In this document: positions 9,192-16,915 of the stretch, in pieces
How positions within the stretch are numbered: the stretch's first letter is position 1
Layout of the letters: the number at the start of each line of letters is the position of its first letter
Source of the DNA: Marinobacterium arenosum
GTDB lineage: Bacteria; Pseudomonadota; Gammaproteobacteria; Pseudomonadales; Balneatricaceae
DNA length: 36,121 bases
Assembly (NCBI RefSeq): GCF_019795155.1
Contig: NZ_JAILYN010000044.1
Span: 1-36,121, forward strand
Reading direction: 5' to 3'
The notes under the pieces: model-generated
Database searches by the model: none
Told to the model about the DNA's origin: nothing
The model's input: the letters and a program-made list of their open reading frames with translations, nothing else
Translations under genes and position numbers: made by a program

Positions 9192-10064
9192 ATGTTTCGC
9201 GGTTCTTATGTCGCCCTGATTACCCCCTTCCGTGATGGTGCCGTGGATGAGGCGGCGCTGCGCAAGATGGTGAACTGGCAGATCGAGAGCGGTACCCACG
9301 GACTGGTGCCGGTCGGCACCACAGGCGAATCGCCGACCCTGAGCGAGACAGAACACAAGCGGGTGATCGAGATCGTGGTCGAGGAAACCGCGGGCCGGGT
9401 ACCGGTTGTTGCCGGTGCCGGCTCCAACAACCCGGCCGAGGCGGTGGAATATTCCCGCCATGCCCAGGACGCCGGCGCCGACGCGATCCTCAGCGTGGCG
9501 GGCTACTACAACCGTCCGAACCAGGAAGGCCTGTATCAGCAGTTCAAAATGATCCACGATGCCATCGAGATTCCGGTGATCATCTACAACATTCCGCCGC
9601 GGGCGGTGGTCGATGTACAGCCGGCCACCATGGCACGGTTGGCAGAACTGCCGCGGGTAGTGGGTGTCAAGGACGCAACCGGTGACCTGGCGCGGATCAG
9701 CCTGGAGCGGATGGCGATCGACGGCGAATTCAGCTTCCTGTCCGGCGAGGATATGACGGCGGTGGCCTACAACGCGTCCGGCGGCCATGGTTGCATCTCG
9801 GTGACCGCCAACGTGGCACCGGCACTCTGCGCCCAGATGCAGGAGGCCTGTCAGTCCGGTAATTACGCCCAGGCATTGGAGATTCACGACCGACTGGCGC
9901 CGCTGCACAAGGCGCTGTTTGCCGAGCCGAGCCCGGCTGGTGTGAAATATGCCGCTTCCCTGCTGGGTCTGTGCAACGAAGATGCCCGCCTGCCGATCGT
10001 ACCGATGTCCGAAGCCGGCAAGGCAAACGTCAAGGCGGCGTTGGAGTTCGCCGGCCTGCTGTAA
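9192..10064 (+). CDS. dapA: 4-hydroxy-tetrahydrodipicolinate synthase
   Basis: It condenses pyruvate with aspartate semialdehyde, the first step of the diaminopimelate/lysine branch, in the cytosol. The 290-residue TIM barrel has the catalytic set one number below E. coli DapA: Thr43-Thr44 in VGTTGESPT, Tyr132 in IYNIPPR with Arg137, and the Schiff-base Lys160 in GVKDATGD. The ATG at 9192 is chosen because AAGGAG lies 7 nt upstream and the N-terminus ([13 protein letters not shown]) matches the family; the frame is open 7 codons further up. It is preceded by a terminator-like hairpin and followed by a REP-like palindrome, so it appears monocistronic. Confidence 0.96.
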   Translation: MFRGSYVALITPFRDGAVDEAALRKMVNWQIESGTHGLVPVGTTGESPTLSETEHKRVIEIVVEETAGRVPVVAGAGSNNPAEAVEYSRHAQDAGADAILSVAGYYNRPNQEGLYQQFKMIHDAIEIPVIIYNIPPRAVVDVQPATMARLAELPRVVGVKDATGDLARISLERMAIDGEFSFLSGEDMTAVAYNASGGHGCISVTANVAPALCAQMQEACQSGNYAQALEIHDRLAPLHKALFAEPSPAGVKYAASLLGLCNEDARLPIVPMSEAGKANVKAALEFAGLL

Positions 10065-10090
10065 GTTTTTTAGCATCGTTACGGAACCCC

Positions 10091-10143
10091 GTCGCGGTCG
10101 GAGCCCGCTGCTACGCGTCGTAGCAGCCCGCTCCGAGGGCGAC
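10091..10143. repeat. REP-like palindrome
   Basis: GTCGCGGTCGGAGCCCGCTG and its imperfect complement ending GAGGGCGAC flank a short loop. It shares arms with the half element at 112-151 and with the 108-bp array at the end of the window. It lies 27 bp after dapA. Confidence 0.7.
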
Positions 10144-10211
10144 AGGCCACGAACGTCGAAAAAGCCAAGCCTATAGCTGAGGACACTCTCCCGTCGGGCA
10201 GCACGCCCAGC

Positions 10212-10829
10212 TTAACGCTCATAGGGTTCGATCGGATCGCCCAGCAGGCTTTGCCGGCTCTGCTCGATCTGTTGCAGCAGGCTGGTCGTTTGCGGCGGCT
10301 GGCTGCTGATCATTGTGCTCAACTCTGCATCCTGACTGTTGGCCAGGCGGTTATCGATATTCTGTTCGATCTGCTGATCGACCCGTTCCTGCTGCTGCTC
10401 ATCAGAATCTGCTGCCGCCAGCTCGTCGTCGGACAGCTCGTCCGGCAGTTTCATCATCCGCAGGCGCTCCTCTATATCCGCCGGCGACAAGTCCTGATCG
10501 CTCAGCAAGGCTCGAAAGCGAGCCGGTATCTCGCCCACCGAAGACTGGTCTTGCTCCGAGTCATCCGAATCGCCCAGTTTTCGCAGCTCCGCTTCCAGCT
10601 CCTCTTGAGTCTTCTCCTCCTCGGTCTCATCCGCCGGCCGGAAGTTGTGCACGTTTTCAATCATCAGTGCCAGCAGCGCGGCATAATCCGTCTTTTTTTC
10701 CTGGCTCTCGGTCTCCACTGCCTGGGTGGAGGCTACTGTGTTTGTCTGACCGTTCGCCGATGGAGTTGCCTGGGTTCGTGCCGTATTGGACGAAAACGGC
10801 GTTGATGCAGTGGTTTGGTTGATGATCAA
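10212..10829 (-). CDS. Unknown acidic small protein, paralogue of the 2115-2714 product
   Basis: No family recognised. The TTG at 10829 is the preferred start because GGAGG lies 7 nt upstream; a TTG ten codons earlier (10859) would place that SD inside the gene. This gives 205 residues, very acidic and Gln-rich, with no signal peptide or membrane segment. Residues 53-70 (LALMIENVHNFRPADETE) align with IEMMISNAKEMREADELE of the 2115-2714 product. The C-terminal QQIEQSRQ aligns with its AYIEQSQQ. The middle (residues about 100-150) is long and Asp/Glu-rich and has no counterpart there. A near-consensus sigma-54 promoter precedes it. It could be a secreted substrate, a chaperone or a structural component; nothing in the sequence decides this. 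Confidence 0.75.
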   Translation of the reverse strand: MIINQTTASTPFSSNTARTQATPSANGQTNTVASTQAVETESQEKKTDYAALLALMIENVHNFRPADETEEEKTQEELEAELRKLGDSDDSEQDQSSVGEIPARFRALLSDQDLSPADIEERLRMMKLPDELSDDELAAADSDEQQQERVDQQIEQNIDNRLANSQDAELSTMISSQPPQTTSLLQQIEQSRQSLLGDPIEPYER

Positions 10830-10956
10830 GGTGGTACCTCCCTGTTTCCATGGCGGCAATCGCCTGCCGATGGCTGATATTCGAACGGCAAAAAAACGGT
10901 CAGAATCGACGAAAAACCGCCTTTTCTAACCGATTTTTCACTATCAACAGGGATTA

Positions 10957-10972
10957 AGCATCGACCGTGCCA
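10957..10972 (-). promoter_or_regulatory. Near-consensus sigma-54 promoter
   Basis: The minus strand reads TGGCACGgtcgATGCT: a perfect -24 element and one mismatch in the -12 element (A for T), with GG-N10-GC spacing. The start is expected near 10946, giving a leader of about 117 nt. The leader can form a GAAAAA/TTTTTC-type stem. TTAATCCC follows the -12 GC, exactly as at the promoter of the intergenic RNA at 32198. Confidence 0.75.
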
Positions 10973-10991
10973 GCTTTTGGGGCTGTCCGCG

Positions 10992-12032
10992 TTACCGGCT
11001 GACCCGGAGGTAGATCACAACACCGTCTGTACGGACCTGGCGGACGATGAGCTGCTGTTCAATCAGGTAATGCAGGTGCGCCAGGCATTCGCCGCTGGCC
11101 AGCAGCAGATCGAAGTCCCCCAACTTGCGGGAATACATGATCGGCAGCAGCTCCATTACGGTTTTAGGCTGCCGACAGCTCTGCTCGACCAGCTCCAGCA
11201 TCTGTCGATGCTCTTCGGTCAGCTGGTCGAGCCGCCGATGCAGACCGTAAAACGGCTGGTCATGGGCCGGCAGAACCAGGGTGTCATCCGGCAACTGGTG
11301 CAACCTCTCCAGCGCCTTGAGCCAACAGCGCAAAGGGTTGGCCTGCGGTGCTTCGATCCGCACGCTGACGTTGGAGCTGATCCGTGGCAACACCTGATCG
11401 CCGGATATCAGCAGGTTCAATTCGGCGCAGTAGAGGGTGGCGTGGGCAGGCGAGTGGCCGTCGGCAACGGAGACCTGCCAATCGCGACCGCCGATCTTCA
11501 TCAAGGTGCCCTGCTCCAGTTGTTGGTACTGGCCGGGCAGCGGGTCATAGGCCCGCGCCATGCTGTCGGTGGCATTGATGATCCGTTGGGCGATCTCGTC
11601 ACTCATCCCCAGGCCATGGAAATAATCCAGCAGCCGCTGTAAACGGTAATCACCAGCTTGCCCGGCATCGCGTAAAAACGCCGCCGCGGTCTCGTATTCC
11701 GGCCCGGTGATCGCCAGCGGCAGATTAAAGTGTTGGCAAAGCCAGCCGGCACCGCCGAGGTGGTCCGGGTGAAAATGGGTGACGATCAGCTGTTTCAGTG
11801 GCTTGCCCAGCAGCAGCGGCCGCGACAGGATCTGCCGCCAGATATTGCGGCTGTCCTCACCGGCCAGGCCGCTATCGACCGCAACCCAGCCGTCACAGTC
11901 ATCTATCAGGTAGAGATTGATGTGGTCCAGTGCGAACGGCAGCGGCATCTTCAGCCAGAGCACGCCCGGCGCCACCTGTTGCAGATCGCCGGTGGCGGGA
12001 ACATCGGGAAATGCGCTAATGATCGCGTTCAT
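10992..12032 (-). CDS. MBL-fold metallo-hydrolase
   Basis: Metallo-beta-lactamase-fold hydrolase of 346 residues. The metal-binding HxHxDH motif is THFHPDHLGG (about residues 84-92). Further His and Asp ligands follow (GHSPAHATLY, SGDQVL, PAHDQPFYGLH). The C-terminal ~80 residues look like the winged-helix domain of the LACTB2/glyoxalase-II-like subgroup. The substrate is not evident; thioesters or glutathione thioesters are common for this group. It lies downstream of the acyl-CoA synthetase on the same strand, separated by 76 nt that contain a hairpin, so the two may be co-transcribed. Confidence 0.85.
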   Translation of the reverse strand: MNAIISAFPDVPATGDLQQVAPGVLWLKMPLPFALDHINLYLIDDCDGWVAVDSGLAGEDSRNIWRQILSRPLLLGKPLKQLIVTHFHPDHLGGAGWLCQHFNLPLAITGPEYETAAAFLRDAGQAGDYRLQRLLDYFHGLGMSDEIAQRIINATDSMARAYDPLPGQYQQLEQGTLMKIGGRDWQVSVADGHSPAHATLYCAELNLLISGDQVLPRISSNVSVRIEAPQANPLRCWLKALERLHQLPDDTLVLPAHDQPFYGLHRRLDQLTEEHRQMLELVEQSCRQPKTVMELLPIMYSRKLGDFDLLLASGECLAHLHYLIEQQLIVRQVRTDGVVIYLRVSR

Positions 12033-12059
12033 ACGGGAGCCTTATCAGAAGATGGTAAG

Positions 12060-12090
12060 CCGCCCGCTATTTTTATTCATAAGCGGGCGG
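12060..12090 (-). terminator. Hairpin between the acyl-CoA synthetase and MBL genes
   Basis: CCGCCCGCT (12060-12068) pairs with AGCGGGCGG (12082-12090) around a 13-nt AT-rich loop. The stem is strong but not followed by T residues on either strand. It may stabilise the upstream mRNA end or reduce read-through rather than act as a full intrinsic terminator. Confidence 0.5.
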
Positions 12091-12108
12091 TCGAATCGGC
12101 CTGGGTAC

Positions 12109-13752
12109 TTAGCCGGTGACTTGCGTGCGGATCAGTTTCTTATTGATCTTGCCGACACTGGTCTTGGGAATCTCGCCGACGATAGCAATCTGCTGCGGCA
12201 CCGCCCATTTGTTGATGGTGCCGTTGTCGACGAACTGCTGCAGGTGTTGCTGAATGGTGGCGGCGTCCAGCTCGCTGTCAGCGGCCGCGACAACCATCGC
12301 ATAGGGGCGCTCGTCCCAGCGCTCATCCGGAATGCCGACGACCGCCACCTCGACCACCGCCGGGTGCTGGCTGATCAGGCTCTCCAGCGCCAGTGAGGAG
12401 ATCCATTCTCCGCCGGTCTTGATCACGTCCTTGATCCGGTCCTTGATCACCAGGTTGCCGTCCGGGCCGATCGAGCCGACGTCACCGGTATGCAGCCAGC
12501 CGTCCTGCCACAGCTCGGCGCCCTTCTCCGGCTCCTTGTAGTAGCCCTGGGTCAGCCAGGGCGCGCGAACCACCACTTCGCCCATCGCTTCGCCGTCATG
12601 CGCCACCTCGTTGCCCGCCGGGTCGACGATGCGCAGATCGACCATCCCAACCGGCAGGCCAGTCTTGATCCGGTGCGGCATCTGCTCGGCCATCGGCAGG
12701 TCGCGTTGCGGCTGGCGAAGATAGGTGGTGGTCAGCAGCGGGCAGGTTTCCGACATCCCGTAGGCGGTGAAGAACTGCACGCCCCGCTCGGCCATCTGCT
12801 GCGCCAGACCCAGCGTCGGCGCGCTGCCGCCGGTCAGCATCTTCCAGTTGCCCAGATCGGTATCGGTAGCTTCGTCGCAGTTGAGGATCATCTGCAGTAC
12901 CGCCGGTACCCCGTGCGAGAAGGTAACCCCTTCGTCGCGGTACAGTTTCACCAGCTTGTTGGGCTCGTAACGCCCCGGATAGACCTGCTTCACCCCCAGC
13001 ATGGTGGCGGCATAGGGCACGCCCCAGGCATGGACATGGAACATCGGCGTCATCGGCATATAGACGTCATCCGAACGCAGCAACGGCTGACCTTCATAGG
13101 CCGCCAGGCTGGCGATCATGTTCAGGGTGTGCAGCACCAGCTGGCGGTGACTGAAGTAGACCCCTTTCGGATTGCCGGTGGTACCGGTGGTGTAGAAGGT
13201 GGTGGCGATCGAGTTTTCGTCGAAATCAGGGAAATCGTAGTGGTCGGTGGCGCCATCCAGCAGCGCTTCGTATTCACCGAGGCTATTCAGCGTGGTCGAT
13301 ACCGGCTGCTCCTGGTCGGTCAGCTGGATATAGCCGCGTACCGTCGGCAGTTGATCCGCCAGGTGCTCCGTCACCGCGACGAAGTCATCGTGCACCAGCA
13401 CCAGGTGGTCTTCGGCGTGGTTCATAGTGTAGGCGATCTGCTCGGGGCTGAGCCGCACGTTCACATGGTGCAGCACGGCACCGATCATCGGCACGGCAAA
13501 ATAGGCTTCAAGGTAACGGTGGCTGTCCCAGTCCATGACCGCCACGGTATCACCGGCGCCAATCCCGGCGTTGGTCAGTACGTTGGCCAGCCGGCGGATC
13601 CGTTGCTGCAGGGTGTGGTAACTGTAGCGGGTGCGATCGCCGTAAACGATCTCGCGGTCCGGTTCGTTGCGCGAACCGGACAGCAACAGGCTTTTAATCA
13701 GCAACGGGTATTGATGGGCATTGTCGGCAGCGTCGAGGATTCTTGTTTTCAT
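12109..13752 (-). CDS. Acyl-CoA synthetase (AMP-binding, AlkK/FadD-like)
   Basis: ATP-dependent activation of a fatty or other carboxylic acid to its CoA thioester through an acyl-adenylate. The 547-residue chain has the AMP-binding signature YTTGTTGNPKG (about residues 185-195), FTAYGMSE and the TGD of WLHTGDVG. The C-terminal domain has VIKDRIKDVIKTGGEWIS and the catalytic Lys region near KTSVGKINKK. The wording of the motifs is closest to medium/long-chain AlkK-like enzymes; exact chain length cannot be read. The ATG at 13752 follows CAGGTGAG and fits the domain start. The frame is open to 14094, but the extra 114 residues look non-coding. A 20-bp palindrome lies about 255 bp upstream. Confidence 0.9.
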   Translation of the reverse strand: MKTRILDAADNAHQYPLLIKSLLLSGSRNEPDREIVYGDRTRYSYHTLQQRIRRLANVLTNAGIGAGDTVAVMDWDSHRYLEAYFAVPMIGAVLHHVNVRLSPEQIAYTMNHAEDHLVLVHDDFVAVTEHLADQLPTVRGYIQLTDQEQPVSTTLNSLGEYEALLDGATDHYDFPDFDENSIATTFYTTGTTGNPKGVYFSHRQLVLHTLNMIASLAAYEGQPLLRSDDVYMPMTPMFHVHAWGVPYAATMLGVKQVYPGRYEPNKLVKLYRDEGVTFSHGVPAVLQMILNCDEATDTDLGNWKMLTGGSAPTLGLAQQMAERGVQFFTAYGMSETCPLLTTTYLRQPQRDLPMAEQMPHRIKTGLPVGMVDLRIVDPAGNEVAHDGEAMGEVVVRAPWLTQGYYKEPEKGAELWQDGWLHTGDVGSIGPDGNLVIKDRIKDVIKTGGEWISSLALESLISQHPAVVEVAVVGIPDERWDERPYAMVVAAADSELDAATIQQHLQQFVDNGTINKWAVPQQIAIVGEIPKTSVGKINKKLIRTQVTG

Positions 13753-14005
13753 TATTCTCACCTGGATTTCAACGGAGTACCCGGATGGCAGCCGCGCCGA
13801 TCCGGATTCGGGTATCCACTTATTCTTATGGTCAGCGCCAGGAGTCGACAAGAACAGAAACGGTCGAATAATTGATAATAGAGGACATTGCCGGTGAGTA
13901 TCACGCCCCCGGCAATGGGAAAGCCGCCACGGTCCTGTCTGAACAAACCGCCTGAGATACCTATTTCGGATGGAGGTCGCGCTGGAAAGAAAACAGGCTA
14001 TTGCA

Positions 14006-14025
14006 GATATAATTGCAATTATATC
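14006..14025. promoter_or_regulatory. Perfect 20-bp palindrome upstream of the acyl-CoA synthetase gene
   Basis: GATATAATTG is followed directly by its exact complement CAATTATATC. It lies in the 292-bp gap between gspB and the acyl-CoA synthetase gene, 20 bp beyond the gspB stop codon. A dimeric repressor operator is one possibility. The rest of the gap holds an imperfect CCGGAT-type hairpin near 13778-13820 and nothing else clear. Confidence 0.4.
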
Positions 14026-14044
14026 AAGTAGATATGACGGAATG

Positions 14045-14863
14045 TCAACGTAATATATTACGCCAGAATTTGGTGCCCTGGTTGTTAAGTACAACCCCGT
14101 CCGGGGTGATCTCCACCAGCCGCAAGCCCGGCTTCAACTGCATCCCCTCGCGATAGGTAGTGCCTTCCATCCGCACCATGCGATTGGCGGGGTCCTTGTC
14201 ATAGACATGGACGGTGAAGGTAACGGCGGGGATTTTACGCTGCTCCGCCGGGCTCAGCTGGCGCATATTGGGAAGCCCCCGATAACGGTCGTTAGTTACT
14301 GCCGCGCGGGTGGTCGGGTCTGCCTGTGGCAGTGCTGCAGGTTTGGCTGTATCGGCCTGCGTTGCCGACGTTGCCGACGCGGCGGTAGCCGTACTGGCAA
14401 GCTGCTGGCTTGCAGGCGCGGTTTTGCGAACCACAGGCGTCGTTTTCGCTGTTGGCCCGGGCAACGGAGCCTCTCGATCCACCTCGCCGAGTTGAATCTT
14501 GACCCCTTTCATCTTTTCTATATCGGACGGCACGCTGAGCAGCCAGCTATCGTTGCGCAGTGGCGGGTCCGCTACCTTTACCGGCAGCGGTTGCTGCTGA
14601 CGCGGTTTATTATCGGTATCAACCATCGGTGCCTTGGCTGGAGTCACCGCTGCGACTGGTGCAAATGGTGACGTTCCCGTCCTAACCACCAGCCAGAGTA
14701 TCGCGCCGATAGCCGCCAGCAGCGCGATCACCGGCCAGTAGCGTAGCCAGTTTCGGCTATTATCCGGCTGGTGCAGCTCCGTATGTTGGCTATCGAGGGT
14801 CGGGATGTCGCCCCGATGGCGTTCCCGTTCCGACCGTTTCAGAGCATCAAGGATAAAGGACAC
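14045..14863 (-). CDS. gspB: General secretion pathway protein B
   Basis: GspB works with GspA to insert or assemble the type II secretion secretin through the peptidoglycan. The N-terminus MSFILDALKRSERER is the family signature. There is one membrane helix (about residues 43-60), then a Pro/Ala/Thr-rich periplasmic linker. The C-terminal GspB domain (about 190-272: LSPAEQRKIPAVTFTVHVYD...WRNILR) is complete. The start codon is GTG at 14863, 3 nt after the gspA stop codon, with GGGGGT as SD inside the end of gspA, so translation is probably coupled. There are no gspC-N genes in the window. Confidence 0.9.
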   Translation of the reverse strand: MSFILDALKRSERERHRGDIPTLDSQHTELHQPDNSRNWLRYWPVIALLAAIGAILWLVVRTGTSPFAPVAAVTPAKAPMVDTDNKPRQQQPLPVKVADPPLRNDSWLLSVPSDIEKMKGVKIQLGEVDREAPLPGPTAKTTPVVRKTAPASQQLASTATAASATSATQADTAKPAALPQADPTTRAAVTNDRYRGLPNMRQLSPAEQRKIPAVTFTVHVYDKDPANRMVRMEGTTYREGMQLKPGLRLVEITPDGVVLNNQGTKFWRNILR

Positions 14864-14866
14864 GAG

Positions 14867-16636
14867 CTACCCCCTTGGCATCCCATCGAGCCTCGGCACC
14901 GTATTATCGGTCTGGCTGTTCAACAGAATAGCGGTGCGAGGCCCGAACACCCCGTCGATCATCAGGTTATTGCTGGATTGGAATCGCTTGACCTGACGCA
15001 CCAGTGCATTGTCATAGGTACGCCGGCGCCAGGAACGTGGGTCGCGCCCCTGAAGTACGGCCAGCTGACGATCCAGCCAGATCACCATATCGTCAGTGGT
15101 GCCGGGTTGCAGCGGAGCACGGTAGCCCGGCGGCGGCTTCCACAGCAGCAGGTATTGGTTGACCTGCCAGAGTTTCAGCTCCTCCAGTCGGACTTCACGC
15201 AGTTCGTTGGCGACGCTGACCTTGGCCACCTCGCCGTCGATCTCCAACAGTGTGGCGTAGAACTCCTGTCCCTGGGCGTTGAACAGCTTCATTACCGCCG
15301 GCCGGTTCAGCTTGATGAACTCATCGAAGGTGGTGTTCTGTGCCAGACAGCCGAGCCCGTGCTGGCGGGCAAAGGTGCACAATACCGGCTGGCTGACCGG
15401 GTCATACTGCAGCCCCCAGCGGTTGAACAACGACTGAAACGCCATCACCTGGGTCAAGCTGAGATCGGTCCCCTGCTCCCACTGCCAGGTGGCGGGGTTG
15501 GAGAAGCGGCCGGAAAGGTCTTCATCGACCACCGACTGATCAAGCTGTTCGCCTTGTGGCGCTGTTTGTGTTATTTGCGTTGTTTGCGGTGGGATTACCG
15601 CTGTCGTGGCGTTGGCCACACCGGGACTGCCTGCAGGCTCCCCTGTTGGTTCTGCCGCTTCGGGCGCTGTAACGATTGTGTTACCACTGGCGTTGTCATC
15701 CGGTAAGGCCGCAGGTTGCGGACCGATCAGCTCACGAAATTGCGGCGTGAACAGCCAACCGATGGCCACCAGCAACAGGCACAATAGTAAAACCGGCCGA
15801 TAATCCCGCGGTTTGGCAGTACCGCCTGGCTGCCCCATCACCTCTTCGGCAGCCTTTTTCAGGGTCTTCAGATCGACGCAGGTGTCCCGCTTTACATAGG
15901 CTCCCAGCAGTGCCCGGTCGCACAGTACGTTAACCAGGCGAGGCACGCCGCCACTCAACTTGTACAACTTTTCGCGGGTGGCTGCGGTAAACAGCTCGCC
16001 CTCCATGCCGGCCACGGACAAGCGGTGCTGAATATAGGCGTGCAACTCCTCCTTGCTGAGCGCATCGAGGTGGAATCGAGCGGTAATGCGCTGGTTCAGC
16101 TGGCGCAGTTCCGGTCGGGAAAGCTTGTCCAACAGCTCCGGCTGACCGATCAGAATGATCTGCAGCAATTTGTGCGAGTCGGTCTCCAGGTTGGTCAACA
16201 GGCGTATCTGTTCCAGCACATCGACCGACAAATTCTGTGCCTCGTCGATGATCAACACGGTTTTCTCGCCCCTTGTATGCGCGGCGAGCAGATAACGGTT
16301 CAACGCATCGATGTAGCCCTTGATACTGTCCTTTTCGCCCACCGCCCGGATATCCAGCTCATCGCAGATCGCTTCCAGCAACTCCTGCACGCTGTATTTC
16401 GGGTTCAGGATGAAGGCGACATTAGTGTGCTCCGGCAGTTGATCCAGCAGACAGCGACAGACCGTGGTCTTGCCGGTACCCACCTCGCCGGTCAGCAGGA
16501 TAAAGCCGCCATTGCTGTCTATCCCATACAGCAAGTGGGCCAGCGCCTCACGGTGCTGGTCGCTAAGATAGAGGTAACGCGGATCGGGCGCGATCGCAAA
16601 CGGCGGTTCCGATAATCCGAAGTAGTTGCTGTACAT
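14867..16636 (-). CDS. gspA: General secretion pathway ATPase GspA/ExeA
   Basis: 589 residues. The cytoplasmic AAA-type ATPase has Walker A GEVGTGKT (50-57) and Walker B VLIIDE (127-132); GGVPRLVN is typical of ExeA. A membrane helix is at about 280-297. The periplasmic part ends in a peptidoglycan-binding domain (about 500-580, VKRFQSSNNLMIDGVFGPRT). GspA-GspB binds peptidoglycan and helps the T2SS secretin multimerise. MYSNYFGLSEPPFAIAPDPRYLY is the standard N-terminus, which supports the ATG at 16636. It is divergently arranged with the sigma-54 activator, 279 bp apart. No GG-N10-GC promoter was found on this side. Confidence 0.93.
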   Translation of the reverse strand: MYSNYFGLSEPPFAIAPDPRYLYLSDQHREALAHLLYGIDSNGGFILLTGEVGTGKTTVCRCLLDQLPEHTNVAFILNPKYSVQELLEAICDELDIRAVGEKDSIKGYIDALNRYLLAAHTRGEKTVLIIDEAQNLSVDVLEQIRLLTNLETDSHKLLQIILIGQPELLDKLSRPELRQLNQRITARFHLDALSKEELHAYIQHRLSVAGMEGELFTAATREKLYKLSGGVPRLVNVLCDRALLGAYVKRDTCVDLKTLKKAAEEVMGQPGGTAKPRDYRPVLLLCLLLVAIGWLFTPQFRELIGPQPAALPDDNASGNTIVTAPEAAEPTGEPAGSPGVANATTAVIPPQTTQITQTAPQGEQLDQSVVDEDLSGRFSNPATWQWEQGTDLSLTQVMAFQSLFNRWGLQYDPVSQPVLCTFARQHGLGCLAQNTTFDEFIKLNRPAVMKLFNAQGQEFYATLLEIDGEVAKVSVANELREVRLEELKLWQVNQYLLLWKPPPGYRAPLQPGTTDDMVIWLDRQLAVLQGRDPRSWRRRTYDNALVRQVKRFQSSNNLMIDGVFGPRTAILLNSQTDNTVPRLDGMPRG

Positions 16637-16732
16637 AACGCACCCCCTGTTGGGCGTGCTGTAAATATAGTTGGCGGCTTTACGCTTTGCCTCTCAAATG
16701 AAACAGTCCGCCCAACGACAGCTTAAGCACCA

Positions 16733-16773
16733 ACCTGTTAACAAAAACGTTCCAATTCAGGCCACCTGTTAAC
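16733..16773. promoter_or_regulatory. Direct repeat ACCTGTTAAC between gspA and the activator gene
   Basis: ACCTGTTAAC occurs at 16733-16742 and again at 16764-16773. The 31-bp centre-to-centre distance is about three helical turns, so both copies face the same side of the DNA. The TGTTAA core recurs in the inverted repeat at 18322-18341. A binding site for the adjacent regulator (autoregulation or gspA control) is a reasonable guess. Confidence 0.35.
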
Positions 16774-16915
16774 TAATGGATACAGAGACGTGCAATGAAC
16801 GCATGCAATCCCGCGAGTAGTTGCACGATTTTCAACAAAACCCGTCATGTCATGAACTAGGCTTATTCACAAGATGAACTGAGCTGTAATACATCATTAA
16901 CACGGGCATTTCGTT

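Noticed and set aside
13753-14094. N-terminal extension of the acyl-CoA synthetase to 14094
   Set aside because: The 114 extra residues look unlike the family, overlap the end of gspB and have no SD. The ATG at 13752 has one.
16637-16915. Sigma-54 promoter for gspA or the activator
   Set aside because: No GG-N10-GC with adequate flanks on either strand. The closest (GGCTTTACGCTTTGC) has an 11-nt spacing.
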